This document shows, in pieces, positions 33,597-40,898 of a stretch of 45,241 nt of DNA (the first letter of the stretch is position 1; the number at the start of each line of letters is the position of its first letter). Under the pieces are notes generated by a model. It searched no databases. It saw only the letters and a program-made list of their open reading frames with translations, and was not told the origin of the DNA. Source of the DNA: Syntrophorhabdaceae bacterium. Its GTDB lineage: Bacteria > Desulfobacterota > Deferrimicrobia > Deferrimicrobiales > Deferrimicrobiaceae. The position numbers and the translations under genes were made by a program. Location of the stretch: NCBI GenBank assembly GCA_009783195.1, contig WRHP01000011.1, positions 1 to 45,241 on the forward strand, written 5' to 3'.

Positions 33597-35134
33597 AACA
33601 TCCTCGCATTGGAATTAAGTAGCGCGAAAAAACAGATTATAATACAGGAAATACCAAATAAATTCCCTGTTTTCGCATACAGCGTCCTCTCCGTCCCCGG
33701 CTGGATATTGCCGACGACAACCCCTTTGCGGAACAACCCTTCCGACGCCACGATCCGCCCGCGCGAGTCGATGATGGCGCTTATGCCTGAATTGGCCGCT
33801 CGAACCATGGGCCTTCTCATCTCCACGCTCCGGAGGCGAACCATCGCAAGGTGCTGATTGGGAGCAACCGTATCTCCGAACCAGGCGTCGTTGGTCAGGT
33901 TGACCAGGACCGTCGCGCCTTCCAGAACCGTGTCTCTTATCAGCATCGGGAAAACGGCCTCGTAACAGATCGACGGGCTCACCATGGCCCCTTCAACCGG
34001 GAATATGGCCGGCGCCTTTCCCGTACTGAAATCCTCCGGGCTTCCTTCCGCAAGTTTCTGAAAAAAGAAAAAAAGCCGCCTGAGCGGAATGTACTCGCCA
34101 AAAGGGACAAGACGCCGCTTGTCGTACCGCCCTGCCGGAACCCCGCGGCTATCCAGGAAAAAGACGCTGTTATAGAACTTCCCGCCATCATCGGGTTCAA
34201 ACCACGGCGCCCCAAAGATTAGCGGTACTCCCGCTTCCCGGCCGATCCGATCCACTTCCCGGGTCAGTTCCTCCTTCCAGCCGTAGAAGAAAGGCGCGGC
34301 GGTCTCCGGCCAAACGATAAGCTTTGCCTCGGCATCGCTGGTCCGCCGGGTGAGCTCTTCGTATATTTCCAATATTTCCCGCTGGTTGGAAGAATCCCAC
34401 TTTTCGGATTGATCGACGCCGCCCTGCGCTATCCCAACCCGGAGCTCCCCGGCGGCAGGCGATTCCTGCCGGATGGCAATCATTCCGTAAAACACAAGAA
34501 ACAGGACCGCCGCAACCGCGGGAGCCGCGCGACAAAGCGTCACACGGATTAAAGCCCGTTCAGACCACGATTTTCCGGCCAGGTACAAAGAGGTCCCGCA
34601 AAGCGCAAGCAGGAAAGATAACCCATACACGCCGCCAAGGTCCGCCGCCTGACACAGTAATTCGCTATTCGACAACGTATACCCAAGGAACATCCATGGG
34701 AACCCGAAGAACAGGTAAGTGCGCGCCAGTTCCAGGCCCGTCCAAAAAAACGGAAAAAACCAAAGACCCGCGTCTCCGAACCGGTCGTGCAACCCGCGGG
34801 CGCCGGCCGCCGCGACGGAAATATAAGCGCCAAGATACGCGGAAAGCAGGATCGCGGCCAGCGCGCCTACAGGCCAGCCAAGTTTTCCTTCGACGGCAAT
34901 CGTGTGAGAGATCCAGTAATACAAAGGCAAACTTGCAAGAGTTCCGATCAACCACCCTTCCCTGGCGGCGGCGCGTACCGAAGAACCGCGAACCGACATG
35001 TCCAGAAACGGCACCATGCACACAAACTGCAAGGCGGGCACATCATATCCGGGCATGCCCGCCGCGTATGCCAGCGCAAACAGGATTCCGGACAACATGC
35101 TTCGGCGGCCAAAGGCGCAATTTGACGCGTTCAC
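33557..35134 (-). CDS. lnt: Apolipoprotein N-acyltransferase
   Basis: 525 residues. The N-terminal part is a bundle of about seven membrane helices (1-230). A nitrilase-fold periplasmic domain follows with the catalytic Glu in IVWPETAAPFFYG, the Lys in RYDKRRLVPFGEYIPL, and the Cys in SPSICYEAVFP. A last membrane helix lies near LFGISCIIICFFALL. It adds the third acyl chain to lipoproteins, the substrates of the Lol system in the same train. The start is GTG at 35134, overlapping the ybeY stop as GTGA. Confidence 0.95.
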   Translation of the reverse strand: MNASNCAFGRRSMLSGILFALAYAAGMPGYDVPALQFVCMVPFLDMSVRGSSVRAAAREGWLIGTLASLPLYYWISHTIAVEGKLGWPVGALAAILLSAYLGAYISVAAAGARGLHDRFGDAGLWFFPFFWTGLELARTYLFFGFPWMFLGYTLSNSELLCQAADLGGVYGLSFLLALCGTSLYLAGKSWSERALIRVTLCRAAPAVAAVLFLVFYGMIAIRQESPAAGELRVGIAQGGVDQSEKWDSSNQREILEIYEELTRRTSDAEAKLIVWPETAAPFFYGWKEELTREVDRIGREAGVPLIFGAPWFEPDDGGKFYNSVFFLDSRGVPAGRYDKRRLVPFGEYIPLRRLFFFFQKLAEGSPEDFSTGKAPAIFPVEGAMVSPSICYEAVFPMLIRDTVLEGATVLVNLTNDAWFGDTVAPNQHLAMVRLRSVEMRRPMVRAANSGISAIIDSRGRIVASEGLFRKGVVVGNIQPGTERTLYAKTGNLFGISCIIICFFALLNSNARMLWRRDFLKRKQRL

Positions 35135-35610
35135 GCCTTGCCTCCCATGCCTGCCCCCGGAACGATCCGCCTAAACAGAGAAAGCTCCTTGCGGCGCATC
35201 CGCCTCGCCAGCGTTCCTCCGTGAACATGGTCGTATCCGGCCAGATGGAGCATTCCATGCAGAATGAAAAAAAAGACCCGTTCCTCGGAAGAACAATTCC
35301 ACGCTTGCGTCTGGCTAAGGCAGGTAGGCGCCGAAACCATGATGTCGCCGGACACTATTCCCACGGCTTCCGGTTGGCTGTCATCATCAGGAAAGGAAAT
35401 AACGTTGGTCGGGCTATCTTTTCCGAAAAACTCCAGGTTCAGGCGGGCAATCGCGGCATCCCCCGCAACCCGAATTCGCAGATCCGCTCCGGACGCCGGA
35501 ATAAGCTCAAGGGCCGCCAAGGCCAGTTCTTTCAGCCGCCTTCCCGATAAAAGAGCCGGGCGCAGATCCTGCCGGACGCTTACGCCGTATCGGTTTCTTC
35601 TCCCGCTCAT
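35131..35610 (-). CDS. ybeY: Endoribonuclease YbeY, rRNA maturation factor
   Basis: 159 residues from ATG 35610 (MSGRRNRYGVSVRQDL), overlapping the pgpH stop as ATGA. The open frame upstream lies in pgpH. The zinc-binding signature H-x3-H-x5-H is intact in ILHGMLHLAGYDH. PTNVISFPDDD and the preceding LNLEFFGKDSP are the other conserved blocks. It works in 16S 3' end maturation and ribosome quality control. The phoH-pgpH-ybeY order is widely conserved. Confidence 0.96.
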   Translation of the reverse strand: MSGRRNRYGVSVRQDLRPALLSGRRLKELALAALELIPASGADLRIRVAGDAAIARLNLEFFGKDSPTNVISFPDDDSQPEAVGIVSGDIMVSAPTCLSQTQAWNCSSEERVFFFILHGMLHLAGYDHVHGGTLARRMRRKELSLFRRIVPGAGMGGKA

Positions 35611-37121
35611 GTCTCCTCGTCCGCCAGCCCGCTCCCGCTGGCGGGATAGTCGACACGGCGATGCGCGATAGCGATCAAGACACGGCCGATGGATTCTCCC
35701 AGGATACTCAGGTCGCGCAATGTCATCTCGCACTCGTTAAGCTGCCCGTCAAGGTAAGCCCGGTTGATAATTCCGGTGACAGCCTCCTTTACTTCCTGTG
35801 AAGAAGGACTCCTCATGCTGCGAACAGTCGCCTCCGTCGCGTCCGCAATCATCACGATCGCCGCCTCTTTTGTCTTGGGACACGGCCCGGGGTACCGGAA
35901 CATTTCCTCGGAGGCTTTCCTGTCCTGGATCATCGGCTTTGCCTTGTCCAGGAAGCAATAAAGGATACTTGTCCCATGGTGCTGCTCGATTATCTCCGCG
36001 ACCCGGTCCCCAAACCCCGCCTCGCGCACCATTTTGACCCCTTCCTTTACATGAGAAAGAATCACCGTCCGGGAGAGGCCGGGCGACAGCGCGTCATGCA
36101 AATTTTCCGTGCCGGCCTGGTTTTCGGAGTAGTACTGCGGCTTGCCCGCTTTCCCGATGTCGTGGTAGAGAGCGGCCACACGGCACACGGCGGCGTTCGC
36201 GCCGATCGCGTGCGCGCCGGCCTCTGACAACGCTCCAACTATCAGGCTGTGATGAAAAGTCCCCGGCGCTTCTTTCATGAGACGGGACAGCAGCGGGTGG
36301 TTTGCGGACCCAAGCTCCGTAAGGCGAATATCGCTTGTATACCCGAAAACAAGCTCCGCCACCGGCATGACCGCAAGCGCGACAGGACCCGCGAGGATGC
36401 CGTTCACCGCGCCTATGACGCATGCCTGCAATGTCTGGCCGCCGCCGGAAAAAGCGTATTCAAGCGCCCCGGCGGTAATTGCGCTAACCGGCACGGTCAA
36501 GGTTCCGGCCCGGAGCACCTTGTAACGGTCAGTGATTCTTCTTGCCACACAAGCGCCCGCCGTGCCGGAAAGCAAAAGAAACAACAGCTCTGGCCACCGC
36601 CCCGATACGGCCGCGGTGGACAAAACCGAAGCTGCGACGGTAAACATGATGGCGGTCTCGAAACTTATCAATACTCTCACCACCATAGCGAGGGCGGAAA
36701 GCGGAATCAGGCAGGCATATATCCTCGGGTCCGTCAAACGGCCAAAACCGGGCGTTACCGCGAGAAATGTAGATACTCCTTTCGCGGCAACAAAGAGAAT
36801 CAGCGAAAGAGAAAACAGGAACAGAAAATCGCGCGCCGTAGCCCGCAATTTACGGATTTCCTTGCGCGCCGCCACAAACCAGTCCCTGAGAAAGATGGCG
36901 GCAGCCATTGTGAACACAACGGCTCCCATAAAAAGAAACAGCTCTCCCCACCGCCTCATCGAACGCGGCGCAGGCTCCATTTCCCAAAAGTAAAAGAGTA
37001 TGGCAACTATTGCTGACGCCCCGGCGGCCATAATCAGAAGGCGGGCGGACTGAAAATCCCGTCGCCCCCCCGGCTCCGGAGCCGAACAATTATCCTTGGC
37101 TTCTGTTTTCGAAACGCTCAT
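35607..37121 (-). CDS. pgpH: 7TM-HD phosphodiesterase, PgpH-like, lacking the extracellular domain
   Basis: About 504 residues from ATG 37121 (MSVSKTEAKDN). The start is uncertain: the frame is open to 37163 and no start has an ideal ribosome site; 37121 overlaps phoH by 32 nt. Seven or eight membrane helices span about 25-285, followed by a cytoplasmic HD domain with AALYHDIGKAGKPQYY (HD-x-G-K) and EIIEQHHGTSILYCF. Relatives (PgpH) hydrolyse c-di-AMP. Canonical members carry a large 7TMR-HDED domain after the first helix. Here only about 20 residues (EMEPAPRSMRRWG) separate helices 1 and 2, so that sensor is absent. Confidence 0.9.
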   Translation of the reverse strand: MSVSKTEAKDNCSAPEPGGRRDFQSARLLIMAAGASAIVAILFYFWEMEPAPRSMRRWGELFLFMGAVVFTMAAAIFLRDWFVAARKEIRKLRATARDFLFLFSLSLILFVAAKGVSTFLAVTPGFGRLTDPRIYACLIPLSALAMVVRVLISFETAIMFTVAASVLSTAAVSGRWPELLFLLLSGTAGACVARRITDRYKVLRAGTLTVPVSAITAGALEYAFSGGGQTLQACVIGAVNGILAGPVALAVMPVAELVFGYTSDIRLTELGSANHPLLSRLMKEAPGTFHHSLIVGALSEAGAHAIGANAAVCRVAALYHDIGKAGKPQYYSENQAGTENLHDALSPGLSRTVILSHVKEGVKMVREAGFGDRVAEIIEQHHGTSILYCFLDKAKPMIQDRKASEEMFRYPGPCPKTKEAAIVMIADATEATVRSMRSPSSQEVKEAVTGIINRAYLDGQLNECEMTLRDLSILGESIGRVLIAIAHRRVDYPASGSGLADEET

Positions 37122-38052
37122 AGGCTTTGATGATCTCCTGGACAATCGGATGCCGAACGACATCTATGTCGGTGAAACGGCAAAACTGGATTCCAGGCAC
37201 CCCATCGAGAATCGCAATCGCCTCGTTGAGCCCGGAAACTTTACCCGAAGGCAGATCCGTCTGCGTGACGTCTCCCGTCACCACCGCCTTCGATCCAAAG
37301 CCGATTCTGGTCAGGAACATCTTCATCTGCTCGGAGGTGGTGTTTTGCGCTTCATCAAGAATAACGAACGCGTCGTCCAGCGTCCGGCCACGCATGAAAG
37401 CAAGAGGAGCCACCTCTATGGCGCCACGCTCCATCAGCTTTGCGGCATGTTCATATTCCAACATCGTATAAAGCGCATCATGCAGCGGGCGCAGGTAGGG
37501 GTTTACTTTCTCCGCCATGTCTCCGGGGAGAAATCCCAGTTTTTCCCCCGCCTCCACAGCGGGACGCGCCAGCACGATCCGCTTTACCTCCTTGCGCTGC
37601 AGAAAGCCCACCGCCATAGCCATCGCAAGGAACGTTTTACCCGTGCCTGCGGGCCCCACGCCAAAAACGATGTCGCAGCCGCGCATGGCGTCCAGATACC
37701 GTTTTTGGGCGATGCTTTTGGGAGTAATCAGGCGGTTGCGGGAGGACCGGAACACCACATCCTGGAACACTTCGGAAACGTCCGCGCCGTGATCGCCTGA
37801 AACCACGCGGATAGCGGCCAGCACATCGTTTCCCGTCACCATGATTCCCCGGCGAAGAACCTGATACAACCCGGTCAGCACTTTCGCGGCCAACTCCGAC
37901 GAAATCGGATCTCCGGAGATGTACGCTTTGCCGCCGTCTGGACGGACCGTCACCCCCAACTGCTTTTCCAGCGTCCTCAAGTTGGAATCGTGAACACCAA
38001 ACAGATCCGGAAGAACGGAAGCGTCTTCAAAACAGACCGTATTCTCTTTCAT
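37090..38052 (-). CDS. phoH: PhoH family ATPase
   Basis: 320 residues from ATG 38052 (MKENTVCFEDASVLPDLFG). An ATG at 38070 would add six residues but has no ribosome site. Walker A VGPAGTGKTFLA lies at about 133-144, and FVILDEAQNTTSEQMKMFLT is Walker B with the following helix. The N-terminal KH-like part spans about 1-95. PhoH/YbeZ proteins are cytoplasmic NTPases linked to RNA metabolism and YbeY. It heads the long minus-strand train and is divergent from mazG. Confidence 0.95.
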   Translation of the reverse strand: MKENTVCFEDASVLPDLFGVHDSNLRTLEKQLGVTVRPDGGKAYISGDPISSELAAKVLTGLYQVLRRGIMVTGNDVLAAIRVVSGDHGADVSEVFQDVVFRSSRNRLITPKSIAQKRYLDAMRGCDIVFGVGPAGTGKTFLAMAMAVGFLQRKEVKRIVLARPAVEAGEKLGFLPGDMAEKVNPYLRPLHDALYTMLEYEHAAKLMERGAIEVAPLAFMRGRTLDDAFVILDEAQNTTSEQMKMFLTRIGFGSKAVVTGDVTQTDLPSGKVSGLNEAIAILDGVPGIQFCRFTDIDVVRHPIVQEIIKAYERFENRSQG

Positions 38053-38131
38053 CGGAAAAACCCCACACATCTTGTGAAAAACCGCGACGCCATTTGATTA
38101 TGGTAACATTTGTCCGGAGCATTTTCCCTTT

Positions 38132-38905
38132 ATGGACGGTTTCCGCAAACTGACAGACATAATGGCGCGCCTGCGATCCAAAGGCGGCTGCGAATGGGAT
38201 CGCGCTCAAACGCGCGACACCCTGCGTCAGTATCTCCTCGAAGAAACATACGAGGTTATCGACGCGATTCACAAGCAAGACTCCGCTCTTCTCAAAGAAG
38301 AGCTTGGCGATCTTCTTTTCCAGATTCTGTTCCACGCCCAAATAGCGGACGAACGCGGAGAATTCAACATACACGACGTCATTGTCTCCATCACAGACAA
38401 GATGGTACGTAGACATCCTCATGTTTTTGGTGACGCCCGCGCCGACAACCCTCAAGCTGTGGCTTTACAGTGGGAACACATCAAACAGACGCAGGAGAAC
38501 CGAACGCATAGTTCAATCATCGGCGGAATCCCCAAAAGCTTCCCCTCTCTTCTAAGAGCGGCAAAAGTGTCCAAAAAAGCCTCCGGCGCGGGCTTCGACT
38601 GGGACAGCCCCGAACATGTACTGGAAAAGCTGGACGAAGAGCTTTTGGAGCTTAAGGAAGCAATGGCCGGCAAGCGCAAAGACCACATTGAACACGAGAT
38701 AGGCGATGTTCTGCTAACGCTTGCCAACCTCGCGCGTTTTCTGGACATGAACCCTGAGTTGCTGCTCACGATGGCGAATAACCGATTTGAGCAACGGTTC
38801 CAGGAAATGGAGAAAATCGCTGAAAAATCCGGTATTTGTATAAAAGAATCAAATATGGAAACGCTGAATCGGCTTTGGGAACTCGCTAAAAAACAATCGT
38901 CCTGA
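38132..38905 (+). CDS. mazG: Nucleoside triphosphate pyrophosphohydrolase
   Basis: 257 residues with two tandem MazG domains. The first has RLRSKGGCEWDRAQTRDTL and the metal-binding EETYEVIDAI with EELGDLLFQI. The second has KLDEELLELKEAM with HEIGDVLLTLANLARF. It hydrolyses NTPs to NMP and PPi as a house-cleaning enzyme. In E. coli MazG lowers ppGpp effects; a link with rsh here is only by shared window. The gene is monocistronic and plus strand, with 79 nt to divergent phoH. Confidence 0.95.
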   Translation: MDGFRKLTDIMARLRSKGGCEWDRAQTRDTLRQYLLEETYEVIDAIHKQDSALLKEELGDLLFQILFHAQIADERGEFNIHDVIVSITDKMVRRHPHVFGDARADNPQAVALQWEHIKQTQENRTHSSIIGGIPKSFPSLLRAAKVSKKASGAGFDWDSPEHVLEKLDEELLELKEAMAGKRKDHIEHEIGDVLLTLANLARFLDMNPELLLTMANNRFEQRFQEMEKIAEKSGICIKESNMETLNRLWELAKKQSS

Positions 38906-38914
38906 GCAGCAATG

Positions 38915-38937
38915 TTTTCCACACATTCTGTGGAAAA
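38915..38937. repeat. Inverted repeat TTTTCCACA with 5-nt spacer
   Basis: Two perfect 9-nt arms lie 9 nt after the mazG stop. Each arm fits the loose DnaA-box pattern TTWTNCACA, and a third partial copy in the reverse sense follows (38939-38947). It may instead be a weak stem ending mazG transcripts. The function is unproven. Confidence 0.4.
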
Positions 38938-39119
38938 TTTGTGGAATGCCCTGTTGAATTTTGTGATTGGAATAGTAACGTAAGAACCTTAAGCAGATTG
39001 CCTATTATTTAAGCAGTCGAGGCGAACAGCAAACGGCGTATCTCGCAAATCTTCCTTCAAAGGAGAATCCCGACAAACGATAACGAACAGGAAACCGTCA
39101 AAAGCCGTTTGTTTTCTTT

Positions 39120-39149
39120 TTGACTTTTCCTGCCTTCTTGCAGTAAATT
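39120..39149 (+). promoter_or_regulatory. Probable sigma70 promoter of rpsT
   Basis: TTGACT (39120-39125), 18-bp spacer, TAAATT (39144-39149). Transcription would start near 39156, giving a leader of about 39 nt before the TTG start at 39195. This excludes in-frame starts further upstream. Confidence 0.5.
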
Positions 39150-39194
39150 GATTTGTTACAAATCACGGAACACGTTTCCTATCGGAGGGACAGC

Positions 39195-39464
39195 TTGGGC
39201 AAGATAGCGTCAGGTATAAAGGACCACAAACAAAGCTTGAAGCGGCGAGCCCGCAATCGGCATGTCCGCGCCACCGTCAAAACTTTCGTAAAATCCGTAC
39301 ACGAAGGCATGAAAGAAAGCGCCGCAAAAGGCGCGGAATCACTTGATAAGGCATCCTCGGTCATTGCCAGAGCCGGATCTAAAGGCGTCATCCACAAAAA
39401 GACCGCATCCCGGAAGATCGCCCGGCTTGCCAAGGCCGTACACAAGGCCGCAAAACCGGCCTGA
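39195..39464 (+). CDS. rpsT: 30S ribosomal protein S20
   Basis: 89 residues from TTG 39195 with GGAGGG (39184-39189) 5 nt upstream. The protein begins GKIASGIKDHKQSLKRRARN, which matches the S20 N-terminus, and continues as Lys/Arg/Ala-rich helices to KAVHKAAKPA. The open frame extends 14 codons upstream, but that part is outside the predicted transcript and not family-like. E. coli rpsT also uses UUG (established), linked to its autoregulation. It is convergent with holA; only 4 nt separate the stops, and the terminator lies inside holA. Confidence 0.95.
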   Translation: MGKIASGIKDHKQSLKRRARNRHVRATVKTFVKSVHEGMKESAAKGAESLDKASSVIARAGSKGVIHKKTASRKIARLAKAVHKAAKPA

Positions 39465-39468
39465 CACT

Positions 39469-40383
39469 CTACATCAGCGCCGAAAGCAGCCGTATTTCAT
39501 AAACCTGCCGAGGGGAGAGCCTGCTCTCCCCTTTTATTTCCCGGTCAATCCTCGATAAAACTTCGAATAGCTTCGTTGCGCGTTCAACAGATATCGAGCC
39601 TCTTTTTCCACGCGCGCTCTCCCGCAGATGCCAGGCAATCGCGCCGGTCAACTGGTGATATTCGTCGTCTTTCGCGTTTTGGGCAAATCGCCGGAGCATG
39701 CCAAGGGTTGCCGCCACGTCTTTACGCTCCAAAGCCTCGGCGAGATGGAACGGGTTCACTTCCCCGCGAAAAACGCATACGGCCTTTATATCCTCCTCGG
39801 TGACAGTATCTTTCCCCGCGACGAAAACAAGCAGCTTGCGCAACTCGGCATCAAGCGCCTCGAACAAACCGCCTGTAAACCGGGCAAGGAACGTCGCGCT
39901 GCCGCGAGATAGTGAAATCCCCGCTTCTTTCGCCTCATTGACCGCGTACCCGGCAAGAACTTCGGTTGCCTGGTCTTCTCTCGGCGCTAACGACAGCAGA
40001 TTGGCAGTTCCGGAGAATGTCTTTGCCTGCCTGAAATCCGTGCCTCGCAAAATAAGTGTCGCCGACGGCTCGGGAGCCGACAGGTAGCTTTTAACCTCAT
40101 CCCGGTGAACCTTTTTCATCTCCGCCAGGTCCGGCAGGACAAAGATTCTCGTGCGCGAGAAAAAAGAAGGAGACCGCCAGGCAAGCGTGGGCGATTCCTT
40201 TTCAAAATCCGTCATTGTCCAGCGGAATATCTCGAAGGAGGCACCCTCGCCGCGCAGCTTCCTCTCCCAGCCGCTGACCAGTAAACCGGCAAGTCCCGAT
40301 CCGGCGCCGTACAGTAAATACGCCGGAGCAGGCGGGCTGGCAAACCAGCTACGGAACAAATGTATGTCGCCTCTTTTGCTCAC
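39469..40383 (-). CDS. holA: DNA polymerase III delta subunit
   Basis: 304 residues. Delta is the clamp-opening wrench of the clamp loader. The family pattern is AYLLYGAGSGLAGLLVSGWE at the N-terminus, FFSRTRIFVLPDLAEMKK, then LSLAPREDQATEVLAGYAVN, and the C-terminal helical collar with EVNPFHLAEALERKD and WHLRESARGK. The P-loop is absent, as usual for delta. The start overlaps the lptE stop by ATGA. The leuS-lptE-holA order is shared with proteobacteria. Confidence 0.93.
   Translation of the reverse strand: MSKRGDIHLFRSWFASPPAPAYLLYGAGSGLAGLLVSGWERKLRGEGASFEIFRWTMTDFEKESPTLAWRSPSFFSRTRIFVLPDLAEMKKVHRDEVKSYLSAPEPSATLILRGTDFRQAKTFSGTANLLSLAPREDQATEVLAGYAVNEAKEAGISLSRGSATFLARFTGGLFEALDAELRKLLVFVAGKDTVTEEDIKAVCVFRGEVNPFHLAEALERKDVAATLGMLRRFAQNAKDDEYHQLTGAIAWHLRESARGKRGSISVERATKLFEVLSRIDREIKGESRLSPRQVYEIRLLSALM
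39511..39539 (+). terminator. Rho-independent terminator of rpsT, embedded in holA
   Basis: A 9-bp perfect stem AGGGGAGAG / CTCTCCCCT with loop CCTG, then TTTTATTT on the plus strand. It starts 47 nt after the rpsT stop and lies wholly within the last 25 codons of the opposite-strand holA gene. Confidence 0.87.
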
Positions 40384-40898
40384 AGTATCAGGCGTATGGT
40401 CTGCGCCATACGCAACGTAATGCGATGGACCGCTTCCTCGAAAGCCGCCCGCCGGTTGGCTGCCGTATATTCCGGATCCGACCCGGAATAATAAGAAACG
40501 CTTTCCCTCAACGCGTCATCTTTCCAGAGAACGCTTCCAGTGCGAATATCTATCACGTTAATTCCCACAGTCAGCGTGAGCCGGTTCTCCAGGGCAAACC
40601 GGACGGCGGCGTAAGACAACACATCATCTCTGGACTCCCGCACCCTTCCGGAGATCATAAAGTCCGCCTCTATCCGTCCAAAAGATCCCCCAAACCCGCG
40701 TTGTCTCAACTCATTGCGCAGTTTCGACGCGATATAAGAGCCCGCGTCCGTCTCCGGCGTATCGTTCATAAAAGAGGAAAGATCAATGCGCACCGTTGGG
40801 TCCGGAAACCGCCCGGACCCTTCCGGCTGAAGGCTATATCCGCAAGACATGGCCGCAAAGACCAGCAAGGCGGTAAAAAGCAGGCGCAGCCAACGCAT
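40380..40898 (-). CDS. lptE: LPS-assembly lipoprotein LptE
   Basis: 172 residues. The lipoprotein signal has its Cys at about 19 (FAAMSCGYSLQP); the lipobox AMSC is slightly unusual but ends in a small residue before Cys. The mature part is a small alpha/beta fold: DLSSFMNDTPETDAGSYIAS, KLRNELRQRGF, IRTGSVLWKDD and the C-terminal helix EEAVHRITLRMAQTI. LptE plugs the LptD barrel that puts LPS on the cell surface, matching the lipid A genes in the window. It is flanked by leuS (adjacent, no gap) and holA. Confidence 0.9.
   Translation of the reverse strand: MRWLRLLFTALLVFAAMSCGYSLQPEGSGRFPDPTVRIDLSSFMNDTPETDAGSYIASKLRNELRQRGFGGSFGRIEADFMISGRVRESRDDVLSYAAVRFALENRLTLTVGINVIDIRTGSVLWKDDALRESVSYYSGSDPEYTAANRRAAFEEAVHRITLRMAQTIRLIL

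Larger units (their letters stand above)
38906..39194. other. mazG-rpsT intergenic region with several repeats
   Basis: 289 nt, A+T-rich. It contains an inverted pair of TTTTCCACA (38915-38937), a direct repeat TTAAGCAG (38989-38996 and 39009-39016, 20 nt apart) and an inverted repeat CAAACGGC / GCCGTTTG (39030-39037 and 39104-39111). The second arm of the inverted repeat runs into TTTTCTTTTT. AAAGGAG at 39059-39065 has no start codon after it. The rpsT promoter and leader follow. No protein gene is seen. The large inverted repeat with T-tract could end mazG or mark a small RNA. Confidence 0.45.

Noticed and set aside
38906-39119. Chromosome replication origin near mazG
   Set aside because: Two or three DnaA-like boxes only; no dnaA, dnaN or unwinding element, so the evidence is too weak.
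39153-39194. 14-codon upstream extension of rpsT
   Set aside because: It precedes or overlaps the predicted transcription start and is not S20-like; GGAGGG points to TTG 39195.
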